Below, in pieces: positions 9,450 through 18,192 of a stretch of 64,000 bases of DNA. The DNA lies in NCBI GenBank assembly GCA_965262305.1, contig CBDHEY010000002.1, positions 1,364,001-1,428,000 on the forward strand, read 5' to 3'. The notes below the pieces were generated by a model. It ran no database searches, was not told the DNA's origin, and was given only the letters and a program-made list of their open reading frames with translations. Position 1 is the stretch's first letter; each line of letters begins with the position of its first letter. Source of the DNA: CBDHEY01 sp965262305. GTDB taxonomy: Bacteria; Pseudomonadota; Gammaproteobacteria; Pseudomonadales; Cellvibrionaceae. The position numbers and the translations under genes were made by a program.

Positions 9450-10376
9450 ATGCTTCAAATTCGTTACAAAAATTCTAGCAAAGGATCCATGTGGTTGGTG
9501 GAGTCAAAGTATACTTTTGGTTCAGATGCGCAAAGCGATATTCTTGTAGAAGGAGCGAGTATTTTACCTCATCATGCCAGCATAGAGATTAAAGGCGATC
9601 GAGTTTCCCTGGTTAATCACGGTAATGCGCAGGTTGAGGTAAATGGCGAGCTGGTTGTCACAGCGATTGATATATCACCAGGTGATTCCTTTACCGTTGG
9701 GAATATCGAATTAGAGCTTGTCGATCCTAAGTCTAGTTTGAAGGCGCAAACAGGCAAAAGTAAGGCAGTTCAGGAAAATCCGGGCTGGTCTCTACGCGCT
9801 TTAAACTCCGCTATGTCTGAAAAACGATACCCACTTAATAATGGGATTTCCGTTATTGGTCGTTCAAAAGAGTGCGACATTTCGCTTTCATTGGTTCACC
9901 TTTCGAGAAAACACGCGCAGTTTACAGTGACAAATGCGGGCTTAGAAATTAAAGATCTAAACTCTTCCAATGGCACTTTTGTTAATGGTGAAAAAATCAC
10001 CACTTGTATGCTTAAAAGTGGGGATGAAATCAGTTTTGATACATTAAAGTTTCGTGTTGATGGACCCGACGCTACTGAGAATGAGACTATTTTGAGAAGC
10101 TCAAAAGCGGATGATGGCATGACAACTGTAAGACCTGCGCTAGTGAAACCAGAGTCCAAACCAAATATTGATAAGCCATCACCGAAGATACAATCCTCCG
10201 CAAAAAGAACTAAACCGACAGGAACATTATCGCCTAACCCTAATACCGCACCTACTTTTCCGGTAAAAGAAGAGAAATCTGGTAATAACAAAACGATTGC
10301 TTGGGTCTTTTTGGTTGGTTTGGGAGTATTGTTTATTGCCTATGCTTTGTACAGTGGGCTTATTCCATTTGCTTAA
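9450..10376 (+). CDS. Double FHA-domain, tail-anchored membrane protein
   Basis: 308 residues. The first FHA domain (about residues 20-85) is degenerate: TFGSDAQSDI and LPHHASIEI are present but the usual Arg and Ser are replaced. The second (about 130-190) is canonical: VIGRSKECDISL, LSRKHAQF, LNSSNGTFVNGEKI, i.e. the Arg, Ser and Asn residues that contact phosphothreonine. A Pro/Lys/Thr-rich linker (about 210-275) leads to one C-terminal membrane helix (IAWVFLVGLGVLFIAYALY, about 283-303) with almost nothing after it, so the FHA domains face the cytoplasm. Divergent from the PP2C gene. Likely a phosphoprotein-binding membrane adaptor; partner unknown. A weak AAGGA about 12 bases upstream is the only ribosome site. 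Confidence 0.85.
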   Translation: MLQIRYKNSSKGSMWLVESKYTFGSDAQSDILVEGASILPHHASIEIKGDRVSLVNHGNAQVEVNGELVVTAIDISPGDSFTVGNIELELVDPKSSLKAQTGKSKAVQENPGWSLRALNSAMSEKRYPLNNGISVIGRSKECDISLSLVHLSRKHAQFTVTNAGLEIKDLNSSNGTFVNGEKITTCMLKSGDEISFDTLKFRVDGPDATENETILRSSKADDGMTTVRPALVKPESKPNIDKPSPKIQSSAKRTKPTGTLSPNPNTAPTFPVKEEKSGNNKTIAWVFLVGLGVLFIAYALYSGLIPFA

Positions 10377-10490
10377 CTTGCGATAGCATTCTTTTTGATT
10401 TTCCTTATACAAAAAAAATCTTAGAAGTGATTTAAGCTTTTTCTCTTTCCGCCGATGTCTGTGATAACAGATAATCTTCGGGAGATATTG

Positions 10491-11897
10491 ATGAATAACC
10501 TTTCAATAAATGGATTGGTTTTTTCTGCACAATACCAAACGCGCGCAAGTTCTCAAACCGATACTCCTGCGGCGGAATCGACCGATTTAGTTGCGAACAA
10601 ACCCAAACCTCAAGCTAACCATTCTGTGAGTCAGAGTATTCAGGTCACTCAGGTTACTTATGGCGCAGACGGAGCTATTTCGGGGGGAAGCATAAGTGCC
10701 ACAAATGCGGTTAACTCGTCAACTGAACCACGGAATGTCGCTTCTTCAAATATATTGCGTTTCGTGGATGCGCAAATTCAGAGGGATATCGCTGACGGTG
10801 CAACAAATGAAGCGCTAGAAAGTCGTTTAGCTGCCGGACTAGAAGGGTTTTTAAAAGGATTTAATGAGGCTTTTAATCAATTAGAACATAGTGGTTTGCT
10901 CGGTGACGAGGTATTGGGTGCGATTGCAGATACTTACAACAAAGTCTTGAATGGTATCGATCAAATTGCGGAGAAATTGGGTGTTGAGTCGCCTGTAACC
11001 GAAACTCAAAGAAAAGAGTTTTCGAAATCAGAAATACCAGAAGCTTTACCCATATCTGTTGAAGCTAAAGATTCGGCGGTTCCCTTGAATCTAGATCAAC
11101 AGGATTTAGCTATTCTGGAAACAATAGAAAATTTAAACCAGCTGCATCAAGATTCCATTTCAAGTCAGAAATCGAAGCCTAATGAAGAAAGTGAATCCAC
11201 TCAGTTAAGTGAGTTATCTGCGGCTTTAGGTTTGGAAAATTTCAATATAAGTCAGTCTGAAAAACGAGCTTTTGAATTTTCAATGCTTACCCGAGACGGT
11301 GATGCGGTCAACATACGTTTAGTTTCTGGAATCGATGAGGCTCTGCAATCAGAAGATGGGACTCAATTTTATAGTGTCGAACGCTATGGGCAGTTTTCAT
11401 TCGAAGTAGAAGGGGATTTGAGTGAAGAAGAACTCAGGGCTATAAATGATCTCTTGAATCAGGTTGGTGATATCTCAGAAAGCTTTTTTGGTGGAGACTT
11501 GTTTGCAGCATTTGAACAAGCATTGAATATAGGGTTTGATTCGGATCAAATAGCGAGCTTTTCATTAAATCTTCGTCGTGAACAGGTTACACGAGTAGAC
11601 AATACTTACAATGCCATTGCTAATATTGATCCTGTTAACGCTGAGTCAGTAAATAATTTCAGGGATACCCAAGATAATAAGCTGGTTCAAATAAGTCAGT
11701 TTATTGAGATGTTAGAAAAAATTCGTGAAGAAGCCGATAGTTTCGAAATTAAAATAGAAGTTGTTGTAAATATCTCGACATTTATGGCAGAGCAAAAACA
11801 TTCTGATCATCAAGCGTTGAATCAGTTTAGGCCAATAGTAAGTGATCTATTTGAAGCCTTGGATCGGCTCGACAAACCTTCTTCACAAGAAGGCTAG
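10491..11897 (+). CDS. Uncharacterised protein with a DUF5610-like helical segment
   Basis: 468 residues from the ATG at 10491. An in-frame ATG at 10455 has no ribosome site, whereas GGGAG lies about 6 bases before 10491. No signal peptide or membrane helix. N-terminus low in complexity (Thr, Ser, Ala, Gln). About residues 95-165 contain a helical block (LEGFLKGFNEAFNQLEHSG, then LGAIADTYNKVLNGIDQ) that resembles DUF5610 proteins of pseudomonads. The rest is acidic, with FEFSMLTRDGDAVNIRL beta strands near residue 260 and two more helical parts. I cannot assign a function; known relatives are unstudied. It follows the FHA gene by 114 bp with no clear terminator between. Confidence 0.6.
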   Translation: MNNLSINGLVFSAQYQTRASSQTDTPAAESTDLVANKPKPQANHSVSQSIQVTQVTYGADGAISGGSISATNAVNSSTEPRNVASSNILRFVDAQIQRDIADGATNEALESRLAAGLEGFLKGFNEAFNQLEHSGLLGDEVLGAIADTYNKVLNGIDQIAEKLGVESPVTETQRKEFSKSEIPEALPISVEAKDSAVPLNLDQQDLAILETIENLNQLHQDSISSQKSKPNEESESTQLSELSAALGLENFNISQSEKRAFEFSMLTRDGDAVNIRLVSGIDEALQSEDGTQFYSVERYGQFSFEVEGDLSEEELRAINDLLNQVGDISESFFGGDLFAAFEQALNIGFDSDQIASFSLNLRREQVTRVDNTYNAIANIDPVNAESVNNFRDTQDNKLVQISQFIEMLEKIREEADSFEIKIEVVVNISTFMAEQKHSDHQALNQFRPIVSDLFEALDRLDKPSSQEG

Positions 11898-11901
11898 TTT
11901 T
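11877..11901 (+). terminator. Terminator overlapping the stop codon of the DUF5610-like gene
   Basis: A perfect 7-bp stem with a 3-base loop (11877-11893) covers the last codons; the TAG stop and TTTT follow immediately. Confidence 0.5.
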
Positions 11902-11990
11902 GAGAATAATTAGCGGTTAACATGTTATAGTTTGGTTTTTGGGGCAAGTGCTATTTTTCTAATAATTTTTCTAATATTAGTTGTCAGCTA

Positions 11991-12245
11991 ATGATTGTTT
12001 TAAAGTTATACGGCACTCAAATTTGTGCGTTGTGTGATGAAGCTAAAACCATTATTTATTCTGTTTTGGATTCTACACGATTTATCTTGGAAGAAATTGA
12101 CATACTCAAATACGACATCGACTTCGATCGCTATAGATATCGAATTCCCGTGGTCACTGTTCCATCCAAAAGTAAAGAACTTAATTGGCCATTTAATGCA
12201 GAAGAGTTTTCGAGCTGGTTAGATTCAATGGAAGAGTATTCTTAA
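11991..12245 (+). CDS. Glutaredoxin-like thioredoxin-fold protein
   Basis: 84 residues forming a single small thioredoxin fold of the DUF836/glutaredoxin-like type. Beta strand IVLKLYGTQ leads to the redox motif C-A-L-C (Cys12 and Cys15), then a helix, and the cis-Pro loop IPVVTV. No signal peptide, so cytoplasmic thiol exchange is likely; substrate unknown. Its TAA stop overlaps, in antiparallel, the stop of the next gene on the minus strand (shared TTAA at 12242-12245). Confidence 0.8.
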   Translation: MIVLKLYGTQICALCDEAKTIIYSVLDSTRFILEEIDILKYDIDFDRYRYRIPVVTVPSKSKELNWPFNAEEFSSWLDSMEEYS

Positions 12246-12823
12246 AACAATTCAATCTCATCGTCACCTTCATTTGTTTCACTAGATCCAAAGTGATGCT
12301 TATATATTTCGAGAGCTTCCGATACGCTGCCGCCACGCATTATGTATTCAAACATTATTCTCTCTGCTTCCATGGTATAACTATTTTTTATGCTGTTTTG
12401 AACGCTTTCCCATGCGTCTTTACTATGCAGGCTATCGGCATCAACCAGAATAGTTGAAACCTTTTCTAAGCTTCTTGCAACGTGATCAATTCGTTGACAA
12501 ACCCGGTCATAAAATTGAAAAGCTTGAACTGACTCAGATACATTTTGATGGATCTCTTTCGCGGTGGATTGCAGGTCGCTTTTGAATTTATCCAGTTGGT
12601 CCGTTTCGGTCAGGTTTTGAATATCATTACTAACACTTGAAGTGTGGTTAGCTAACAATGTAAAAGACTTCGTTAGGGTATCTACAGATGAGTTACTATC
12701 ATTGAGTGTGGCTTCAATTTGACATACTGCGAGATAAAGCATGTTGACAGTTTCCACTACGTGGGACCAATCAGATTCGTCAACCGTTGTCTCTTTATCG
12801 CCAATCGTTAGCGTTGAACCCAT
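12242..12823 (-). CDS. Helical cytoplasmic protein, possibly CheZ-related
   Basis: 193 residues, almost entirely alpha-helical, without signal or membrane segment. Long amphipathic helices with Thr/Ser/Asn heptads surround QAFQFYDRVCQRIDHV (about residues 113-128), which loosely recalls the AQDFQDLTGQ catalytic helix of the CheY-P phosphatase CheZ; the match is weak and no chemotaxis genes adjoin it. The tail is acidic. It lies downstream of slt on the same strand after a putative terminator. Treat as unknown; the CheZ link is an inference from a short motif. Confidence 0.5.
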   Translation of the reverse strand: MGSTLTIGDKETTVDESDWSHVVETVNMLYLAVCQIEATLNDSNSSVDTLTKSFTLLANHTSSVSNDIQNLTETDQLDKFKSDLQSTAKEIHQNVSESVQAFQFYDRVCQRIDHVARSLEKVSTILVDADSLHSKDAWESVQNSIKNSYTMEAERIMFEYIMRGGSVSEALEIYKHHFGSSETNEGDDEIELF

Positions 12824-12852
12824 AAAAAATCCTAAGAAAAAAATTAAACCCT

Positions 12853-12879
12853 AAAAAAAGCATAGCCTATATAAAGGCT
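12853..12879 (-). terminator. Probable terminator of slt
   Basis: A 5-bp stem (12864-12868 with 12875-12879, 6-base loop) is followed on the minus strand by seven T within 5 bases. Short but well placed after slt. Confidence 0.4.
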
Positions 12880-12894
12880 TACTAAGAATTTTTT

Positions 12895-14928
12895 TTAAAG
12901 TTCTCTAGTTGCCTCTTGCTCAGTAATAAAGGGGCTTGTATGGCCTAGCTTTTGTGCATAAATAACGGAAAACGCCAAAATGTTTTGCACATAACCACGG
13001 GTTTCGTGGAATGGGATTGTTTCTATCCATATATCAAATGGTACAAGTGATTTATCATTAAGCCAGCGCGAAACTCTGTGTGGTCCTGCGTTATATGCCG
13101 CTGCAGCTAATATTCGATTGCCATTAAACTTGTTTAAAAGCTCACTGATATAATGCCCGCCAAGTGCTAGATTTGTTTCGGGTTCGAGTAAGTCGCTTTT
13201 GTTAATCTTCATGCCATTTTTACGGGCAGTTTGTTTCGCTGTACTTGGCAGCAGCTGCATAAGGCCCATAGCTCCTGCATGAGATTTTGCCTCTTCGCGA
13301 AATGCACTTTCTTGCCTTGTGATAGCGTAGAGTAATGGTACTTCCACATTGGTTTTAGTAGAGACTTTTTCTATTTCATTTTGGTATGCAAGTGGGAAAC
13401 GAACATCCAAATGATTCCAATGACCTCCAGATATCATTGCCATGATACCCTTGTTATACCAACCCCATTCTGATGCTAGCGTACCCGCTGCCTTCAACTC
13501 CTTTGGACTCATGTTTCTAGTGCCATACAACCATTCTGCTTGCGCTTCTAACATGTTTCCACGAAGCCACAGCTCTTTTGCTCGTCTTACTGCTCCCTGA
13601 CTTGAAACTATTTGTTTGGTGCTTGGATCGGCTTTGTCCGAGTGATTCAAAAGAGAATAGGGGTGTCCTAAAATGTCTGCAGATAAAAAACCATAGAAAC
13701 TGCGATTCTTTGCTAATTTCTGATAAATGGCCGCTTCAGGGTTTCCGTGTCGTGTAAGAGCTTCTTCTGCTCTAGCTCGCCAATAGAGCCATCTATCAGA
13801 ATTTTGCTGTTCAAGGTCTAGATAACTGATCCATTGAAGTACTTTGTCCCAATGCTGGGACTTCAATGATTCGCGAATAAAGCGTTGGACTATATCTGCT
13901 TGTTTAAGTGAAGGTGAAGCTTGGATAAGCTTTTCTGCTTCATCAACATGCCCCTTATACATCAAACGCTTTGCTAGTGCTTGTTTTGCGTCCAGCGCAA
14001 TGTGTTCATCAAAAAGTTGGCGAGATTCATAACTATTCCAGTATCTTAGTGCCAATTTAGGGTCTCTGCGCGCGATTCTTTTAACGCCGTGAACAATGAT
14101 TTGTTGATTTTCTATACTGTTGTCGTAAAACAATTTTTTGTTTTTGACTTGATAGGGGTAGGCATGAATGTACAAAAACTGGGTTGCGTAGCCTTTTGTT
14201 TCCCCAGTCATTTGATTACGAATATATCGCGCTAAACCGGTATTTTTAGCTTTAATTGCTTGAATGAACCTTTCCCATGCAATTTTATTTGTCAATCCTT
14301 GATTTTTTCTCCACATCAAAAATAGAGGATCGCATGCTTTGGGCAGTGATTTGGGGCTTACCCAGATACTAGCCACTTCTTCATATGCGGATTGATCACC
14401 AGTTTGAACTCTTGCTTGTAGTTCAAAACATTTGAGATCGACCGGCTCCACCGTGTGGTTGTAATACTCTTGGTAAACAACCCAATTTTTTTGCTTTGCC
14501 AGCTCATAGAGCACTTGTTCTCTTGCTTTCGCAGCCAAGAATGTATCTTTATTGCTGGCTAAAAATAAATCAATTTTGTCGAATGGTAATTTTTTAATAT
14601 CGCGTTTTAGAATCGCAAAGTCTAAGTAAGGAGTAAGTGGGTAATCACCGAGAAGTGCATAGTGATGTGCAAACCTATCCCAGTCCTTTTTAGAAATGGC
14701 AGATTTTGCCAATTCATAGTTATAACGTTGGTCTGCTATTTTTTCCTGTTGCGTCTTTCCCAACGGGCCAATAGAAGAGGCTTCCTCGGCAAAAATACTT
14801 GAAAATGCCGCAACATGGCTGTTCGAAGCCAAGGAATAAGCTGGATTAGACAAGAAACCGCTGAAGACGAGGCAAATAAGCGATGTTGCTAATCTCGTCG
14901 TTGATAATTCTGTTAAACTTCGCCACAT
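12895..14928 (-). CDS. slt: Soluble lytic murein transglycosylase (Slt70 family)
   Basis: 677 residues, close to Slt70 (about 645). A periplasmic enzyme that cleaves the MurNAc-GlcNAc bond to give 1,6-anhydro-muropeptides. It has an N-terminal hydrophobic export signal (about residues 12-33), a long helical superhelix (about 60-480), then the catalytic SLT domain (about 520-640) with AITRQESAF (catalytic Glu near residue 540), AGAMGLMQLLPSTA and AAAYNAGPHRVSRWL. It stands alone, divergent from uup. Its products are substrates for NagZ, also in this window. Confidence 0.93.
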   Translation of the reverse strand: MWRSLTELSTTRLATSLICLVFSGFLSNPAYSLASNSHVAAFSSIFAEEASSIGPLGKTQQEKIADQRYNYELAKSAISKKDWDRFAHHYALLGDYPLTPYLDFAILKRDIKKLPFDKIDLFLASNKDTFLAAKAREQVLYELAKQKNWVVYQEYYNHTVEPVDLKCFELQARVQTGDQSAYEEVASIWVSPKSLPKACDPLFLMWRKNQGLTNKIAWERFIQAIKAKNTGLARYIRNQMTGETKGYATQFLYIHAYPYQVKNKKLFYDNSIENQQIIVHGVKRIARRDPKLALRYWNSYESRQLFDEHIALDAKQALAKRLMYKGHVDEAEKLIQASPSLKQADIVQRFIRESLKSQHWDKVLQWISYLDLEQQNSDRWLYWRARAEEALTRHGNPEAAIYQKLAKNRSFYGFLSADILGHPYSLLNHSDKADPSTKQIVSSQGAVRRAKELWLRGNMLEAQAEWLYGTRNMSPKELKAAGTLASEWGWYNKGIMAMISGGHWNHLDVRFPLAYQNEIEKVSTKTNVEVPLLYAITRQESAFREEAKSHAGAMGLMQLLPSTAKQTARKNGMKINKSDLLEPETNLALGGHYISELLNKFNGNRILAAAAYNAGPHRVSRWLNDKSLVPFDIWIETIPFHETRGYVQNILAFSVIYAQKLGHTSPFITEQEATREL

Positions 14929-15205
14929 ACTTCTTAAGTTAGATTCCCTAAGTTAAAGAGAAATTTGCACAGTAAAGAAACATTCGATGTCGCTCAAATC
15001 TCTAGCTTTTCGGGAATACCCACAATTAGATTGAAAAGCCGACCTGTTTTATCAAGTATCTTAGGACATTGTTGCTTATAAAGTTAAGATCTTCCACTAG
15101 TTTATACGAATAAGTTTCTGATTTTTAGAACATTAATTCGGTTTTTATGCGCACTGGTTTTCTATCTGTGACTATTAAGACCGCAGAGTTTGGAGTTTGT
15201 TTTTT

Positions 15206-17143
15206 ATGCCCTTGGTTAAGTTAAGTAATTATTGTCTGCAATATGGTGAGCAGATTATCTTTGATGCACTAGAAATGCAGTTGGAACCAGGGGATCGTTT
15301 GTGCATCACTGGGCGGAATGGCACCGGGAAGTCAACATTACTTAAAGCAATTGAGGGTAGAGTCGAAGCGGATTCTGGATCACGCTGGGTTGATCCTGGA
15401 GCTAAAACCGCTGGGCTTTCACAAGATTTACCAGAGGCTTCTGAGATGCTTGTGCAGGAATATGTTGCCGCAGGTTTAGGCACTTTAGCCGCCGATTTAG
15501 AGGAATTTGAGTCGTTGAGCCAAATGGGTAGTGATGTAGACATGGATGCCTTAGAAAGATTACAGCGAAAAATCGAAGATCAAGATGGCTGGACGCTGCA
15601 AACAAGAACACAGCAAGTCTTGGACAGATTAGAGCTAGATGGTAATGCCAAGCTCGGCGATTTTTCTGGCGGTTGGCGGCGAAGAGTCGCCTTGGCTCGC
15701 GCCCTTGTGACATCACCCGACATACTGCTTTTAGACGAGCCGACAAACCATCTTGATATTGGAGCTATCAAATGGCTAGAAGAGTTTCTGCGTGCTTTTC
15801 GGGGGGCGATCGTCTTCATAACTCATGATAGAGCGTTCTTAAGATCAATCGCAAACAGGGTGGCAGAGTTAGATCGTGGAAACCTTCTTACGTGGAACGG
15901 TGATTACGATGGGTTCCTTGAATTTAAAGAACAAAAAATTGCTGAAGAAGAAAAGCATAATGCGCTGTTTGATAAACGTCTTGCACAAGAAGAGGTGTGG
16001 ATTCGCCAGGGTATTAAAGCTCGGCGGACACGTAACGAAGGACGAGTTCGTGCGCTAAAAAAGATGCGTGAAGAGCGCGCGTCAAGGAGAGTTAAGCAAG
16101 GAACTGCCACCATTGAACATTCAAAAGATACTGTTTCTGGCAAGCTTGTTGCCGAACTAAAAAATGTTTCCTTTGGATGGGAAAACAACTTAGTAATTAA
16201 GAATTTTAGTTCCACTATTATAAGAGGCGATAAAATTGGTCTGATAGGTCCTAATGGAGTGGGAAAGAGCACGCTGTTGAAACTTATATTGGGTGAGCTC
16301 AACCCTCAAATGGGTGAAGTTAAATTAGGCACTAAAATATCGGTTGCCTATTTTGATCAATTGCGAGATCAACTTGATGTGGAAAAAAGCGCTATTGATA
16401 ATATTGCTGAAGGTCGTGATTCTGTTGAAATAAATGGAAAGACAAAGCATGTAATTAGCTATCTACAGGATTTCTTGTTCAATGGTGAACGAGCTAGGAC
16501 GGCGATTAAATCTTTGTCAGGTGGTGAACGCAATCGAATTTTACTTGCAAAGTTATTTAGTAAACCCAGTAACTTATTGGTTATGGATGAGCCAACAAAT
16601 GATTTGGATGCGGAAACACTTGAATTATTAGAATCACTGCTTGTGAATTTCGACGGTACTTTACTGTTGGTTAGTCACGACAGAGAGTTTTTAGATAATG
16701 TTGTTTCCTCGACTATTGCATTCGAAGGTGACGGAAAACTAATAGAGTATGTAGGAGGTTACCACGACTGGATTCGACAGGGAGGCAAATGGTTTGATCC
16801 GAAAAAAGCTATCTCGCACTTAGAAAAAACTTCTGAACTGGCTTCTGAAAATAGGCTACCTGAAGAAAACCGTCCTGAGTTCAGTTCACAAGAAAATACA
16901 AAAAAAGTTAAAAAGTTAAGCTACAAACTACAACGCGAACTAGATCAATTACCAAATCAATTAGAAACTCTGGAGCTAAAGATTGAGGAAACTGAAGCGG
17001 AAATTGCTGAAGCGGATTTTTATTCTAAACCACGCGACGAAGTGAATAAAAAACTCGATCTATTGACTACCTGTCAAGAAGACATACAAAAACTTTATGA
17101 GCGCTGGGAAGAACTTGAGTCAATGCGCGACGAACTCGATTAA
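15206..17143 (+). CDS. uup: ABC-F family ATPase Uup
   Basis: 645 residues from the ATG at 15206; a TTG nine bases earlier is in frame but lies directly on the GGAG ribosome site, so the ATG is right. Two ABC domains without membrane segments: GRNGTGKSTLL / FSGGWRRRVALARAL / LLLDEPTNHLD in the first and GPNGVGKSTLL / LSGGERNRILLAKLF / LVMDEPTNDLD in the second. A charged linker between them and a C-terminal coiled coil (about 560-645) are the Uup signature. ABC-F proteins act on ribosomes; Uup also influences precise excision of transposons and Holliday-junction handling. Ends 3 bp from the converging GGCT-like gene. Confidence 0.92.
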   Translation: MPLVKLSNYCLQYGEQIIFDALEMQLEPGDRLCITGRNGTGKSTLLKAIEGRVEADSGSRWVDPGAKTAGLSQDLPEASEMLVQEYVAAGLGTLAADLEEFESLSQMGSDVDMDALERLQRKIEDQDGWTLQTRTQQVLDRLELDGNAKLGDFSGGWRRRVALARALVTSPDILLLDEPTNHLDIGAIKWLEEFLRAFRGAIVFITHDRAFLRSIANRVAELDRGNLLTWNGDYDGFLEFKEQKIAEEEKHNALFDKRLAQEEVWIRQGIKARRTRNEGRVRALKKMREERASRRVKQGTATIEHSKDTVSGKLVAELKNVSFGWENNLVIKNFSSTIIRGDKIGLIGPNGVGKSTLLKLILGELNPQMGEVKLGTKISVAYFDQLRDQLDVEKSAIDNIAEGRDSVEINGKTKHVISYLQDFLFNGERARTAIKSLSGGERNRILLAKLFSKPSNLLVMDEPTNDLDAETLELLESLLVNFDGTLLLVSHDREFLDNVVSSTIAFEGDGKLIEYVGGYHDWIRQGGKWFDPKKAISHLEKTSELASENRLPEENRPEFSSQENTKKVKKLSYKLQRELDQLPNQLETLELKIEETEAEIAEADFYSKPRDEVNKKLDLLTTCQEDIQKLYERWEELESMRDELD

Positions 17144-17146
17144 TTT

Positions 17147-17545
17147 TCACGAATCCTTGTAAAGGTTTGTGTACACGTGTAGATAACGTTCTTCGAAATC
17201 ATCGGGGTTCCAATCTTTTTTTGATAGAAGATGTAAGTATCGATCTTGAAAAACATAGGTGTCAGCACGAATTGAATTTCCATCAAGAATGACTTTAACT
17301 GATGTTCTAATATATTGATCTCCTTCATATTCATCCAATTTGTTTAAATCTTTTGGACTAACATTCGTATAGAGTACACCCTCAACACGACTTGCATCTT
17401 TTTTTACTATTCCTGGGTAGTGTTCCCCGATGATTGCCTTGCGACAATATCCATTCAGTATACTTTTTTGGGGCATATATTTTTCACTGACTAGTGGATC
17501 CAAAACCTCGGGATACATTAGGGTTCCATAAGTGAATATATTCAT
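17147..17545 (-). CDS. Gamma-glutamylcyclotransferase-like (AIG2/GGCT fold) protein
   Basis: 132 residues. The N-terminal YGTLMYPEVL is the phosphate-type loop typical of the AIG2/GGCT fold. The family's acidic residue is provided by LDEYEGDQYIR (Glu near residue 73-75), which usually acts as general acid/base. Members cyclise gamma-glutamyl amines, but many bacterial ones have unknown substrates. No signal peptide. Single gene converging with uup (3-bp gap). Confidence 0.8.
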   Translation of the reverse strand: MNIFTYGTLMYPEVLDPLVSEKYMPQKSILNGYCRKAIIGEHYPGIVKKDASRVEGVLYTNVSPKDLNKLDEYEGDQYIRTSVKVILDGNSIRADTYVFQDRYLHLLSKKDWNPDDFEERYLHVYTNLYKDS

Positions 17546-17637
17546 AGTATTCTATCGATATTATTTGAGTTAATTTTTTTAGCGTTTCGTCATTTTAGAT
17601 TGACGGCGGTCGCGTTTCTCTACCTATAAGTATCATT

Positions 17638-18168
17638 ATGTGGATTGCTATAATCACAATAGTTTTGGCTGTATGCTTAGTTGTTGGCCCTATTATGACA
17701 ATTATGCCTTCTAAGTCTCAAGCTCGATTAGCTAAGATTCGATCAGTCGCGGCTACGTTAGGGTTCAGGGTTAGATTAGTGACCCGTCAAGAAGAAACTG
17801 AACAACATGGATTAGCCGCATACAGTTTATCTTGGCCTGAAAACTTTCAGTTGGAAAATCGGCAAGTTACTAATTGGAAGCTAATAGACACCAATATGAA
17901 TCACGAAATTCATTTTCATGGAACTTGGGATTGGGAAAAAAATCGAATTGCTCCTAAGTGGAGCCAAGAAATGATAAAAGACATGGTTGCTGCTAAACCT
18001 GAAGGCATTTTTGAAATCGGAGCAAATTCAGCTGGAATTGAATGTGTTTGGAATGAGCGCCTTATCGGAAGAGATCATGAAGAAGTGGTAAAACAACTTT
18101 TTGTTTGGTTGAGCGGTGTTAGAGATAATTACGTCGACAAATTCGAAATTGAAAGAGTACAAAATTGA
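17638..18168 (+). CDS. Unknown membrane-anchored protein
   Basis: 176 residues with one N-terminal membrane helix (about residues 2-24, AIITIVLAVCLVVGPIMTIM) and a basic segment after it, so the rest is probably cytoplasmic. The C-terminal domain is rich in Trp and His (LIDTNMNHEIHFHGTWDWEK) and ends with a helical segment. I do not recognise the family. It converges on the next minus-strand gene (24-bp gap), which is also membrane anchored. Confidence 0.6.
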   Translation: MWIAIITIVLAVCLVVGPIMTIMPSKSQARLAKIRSVAATLGFRVRLVTRQEETEQHGLAAYSLSWPENFQLENRQVTNWKLIDTNMNHEIHFHGTWDWEKNRIAPKWSQEMIKDMVAAKPEGIFEIGANSAGIECVWNERLIGRDHEEVVKQLFVWLSGVRDNYVDKFEIERVQN

Positions 18169-18192
18169 TCCCCTGATACTTGGAGAATCTCA

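Noticed and set aside
8467..10376. Possible type VI secretion regulatory (PppA/Fha) pair
   Set aside because: No T6SS structural genes or PpkA kinase are nearby and the FHA protein is tail-anchored with two FHA domains.
15005..15039. 7-bp inverted repeat upstream of uup
   Set aside because: No T run follows and it lies in a divergent promoter region, so it is not a terminator; no operator family is recognised.
15402..15819. Long open frames opposite uup
   Set aside because: They lie wholly inside the uup coding region; composition and codon use follow from the uup frame.
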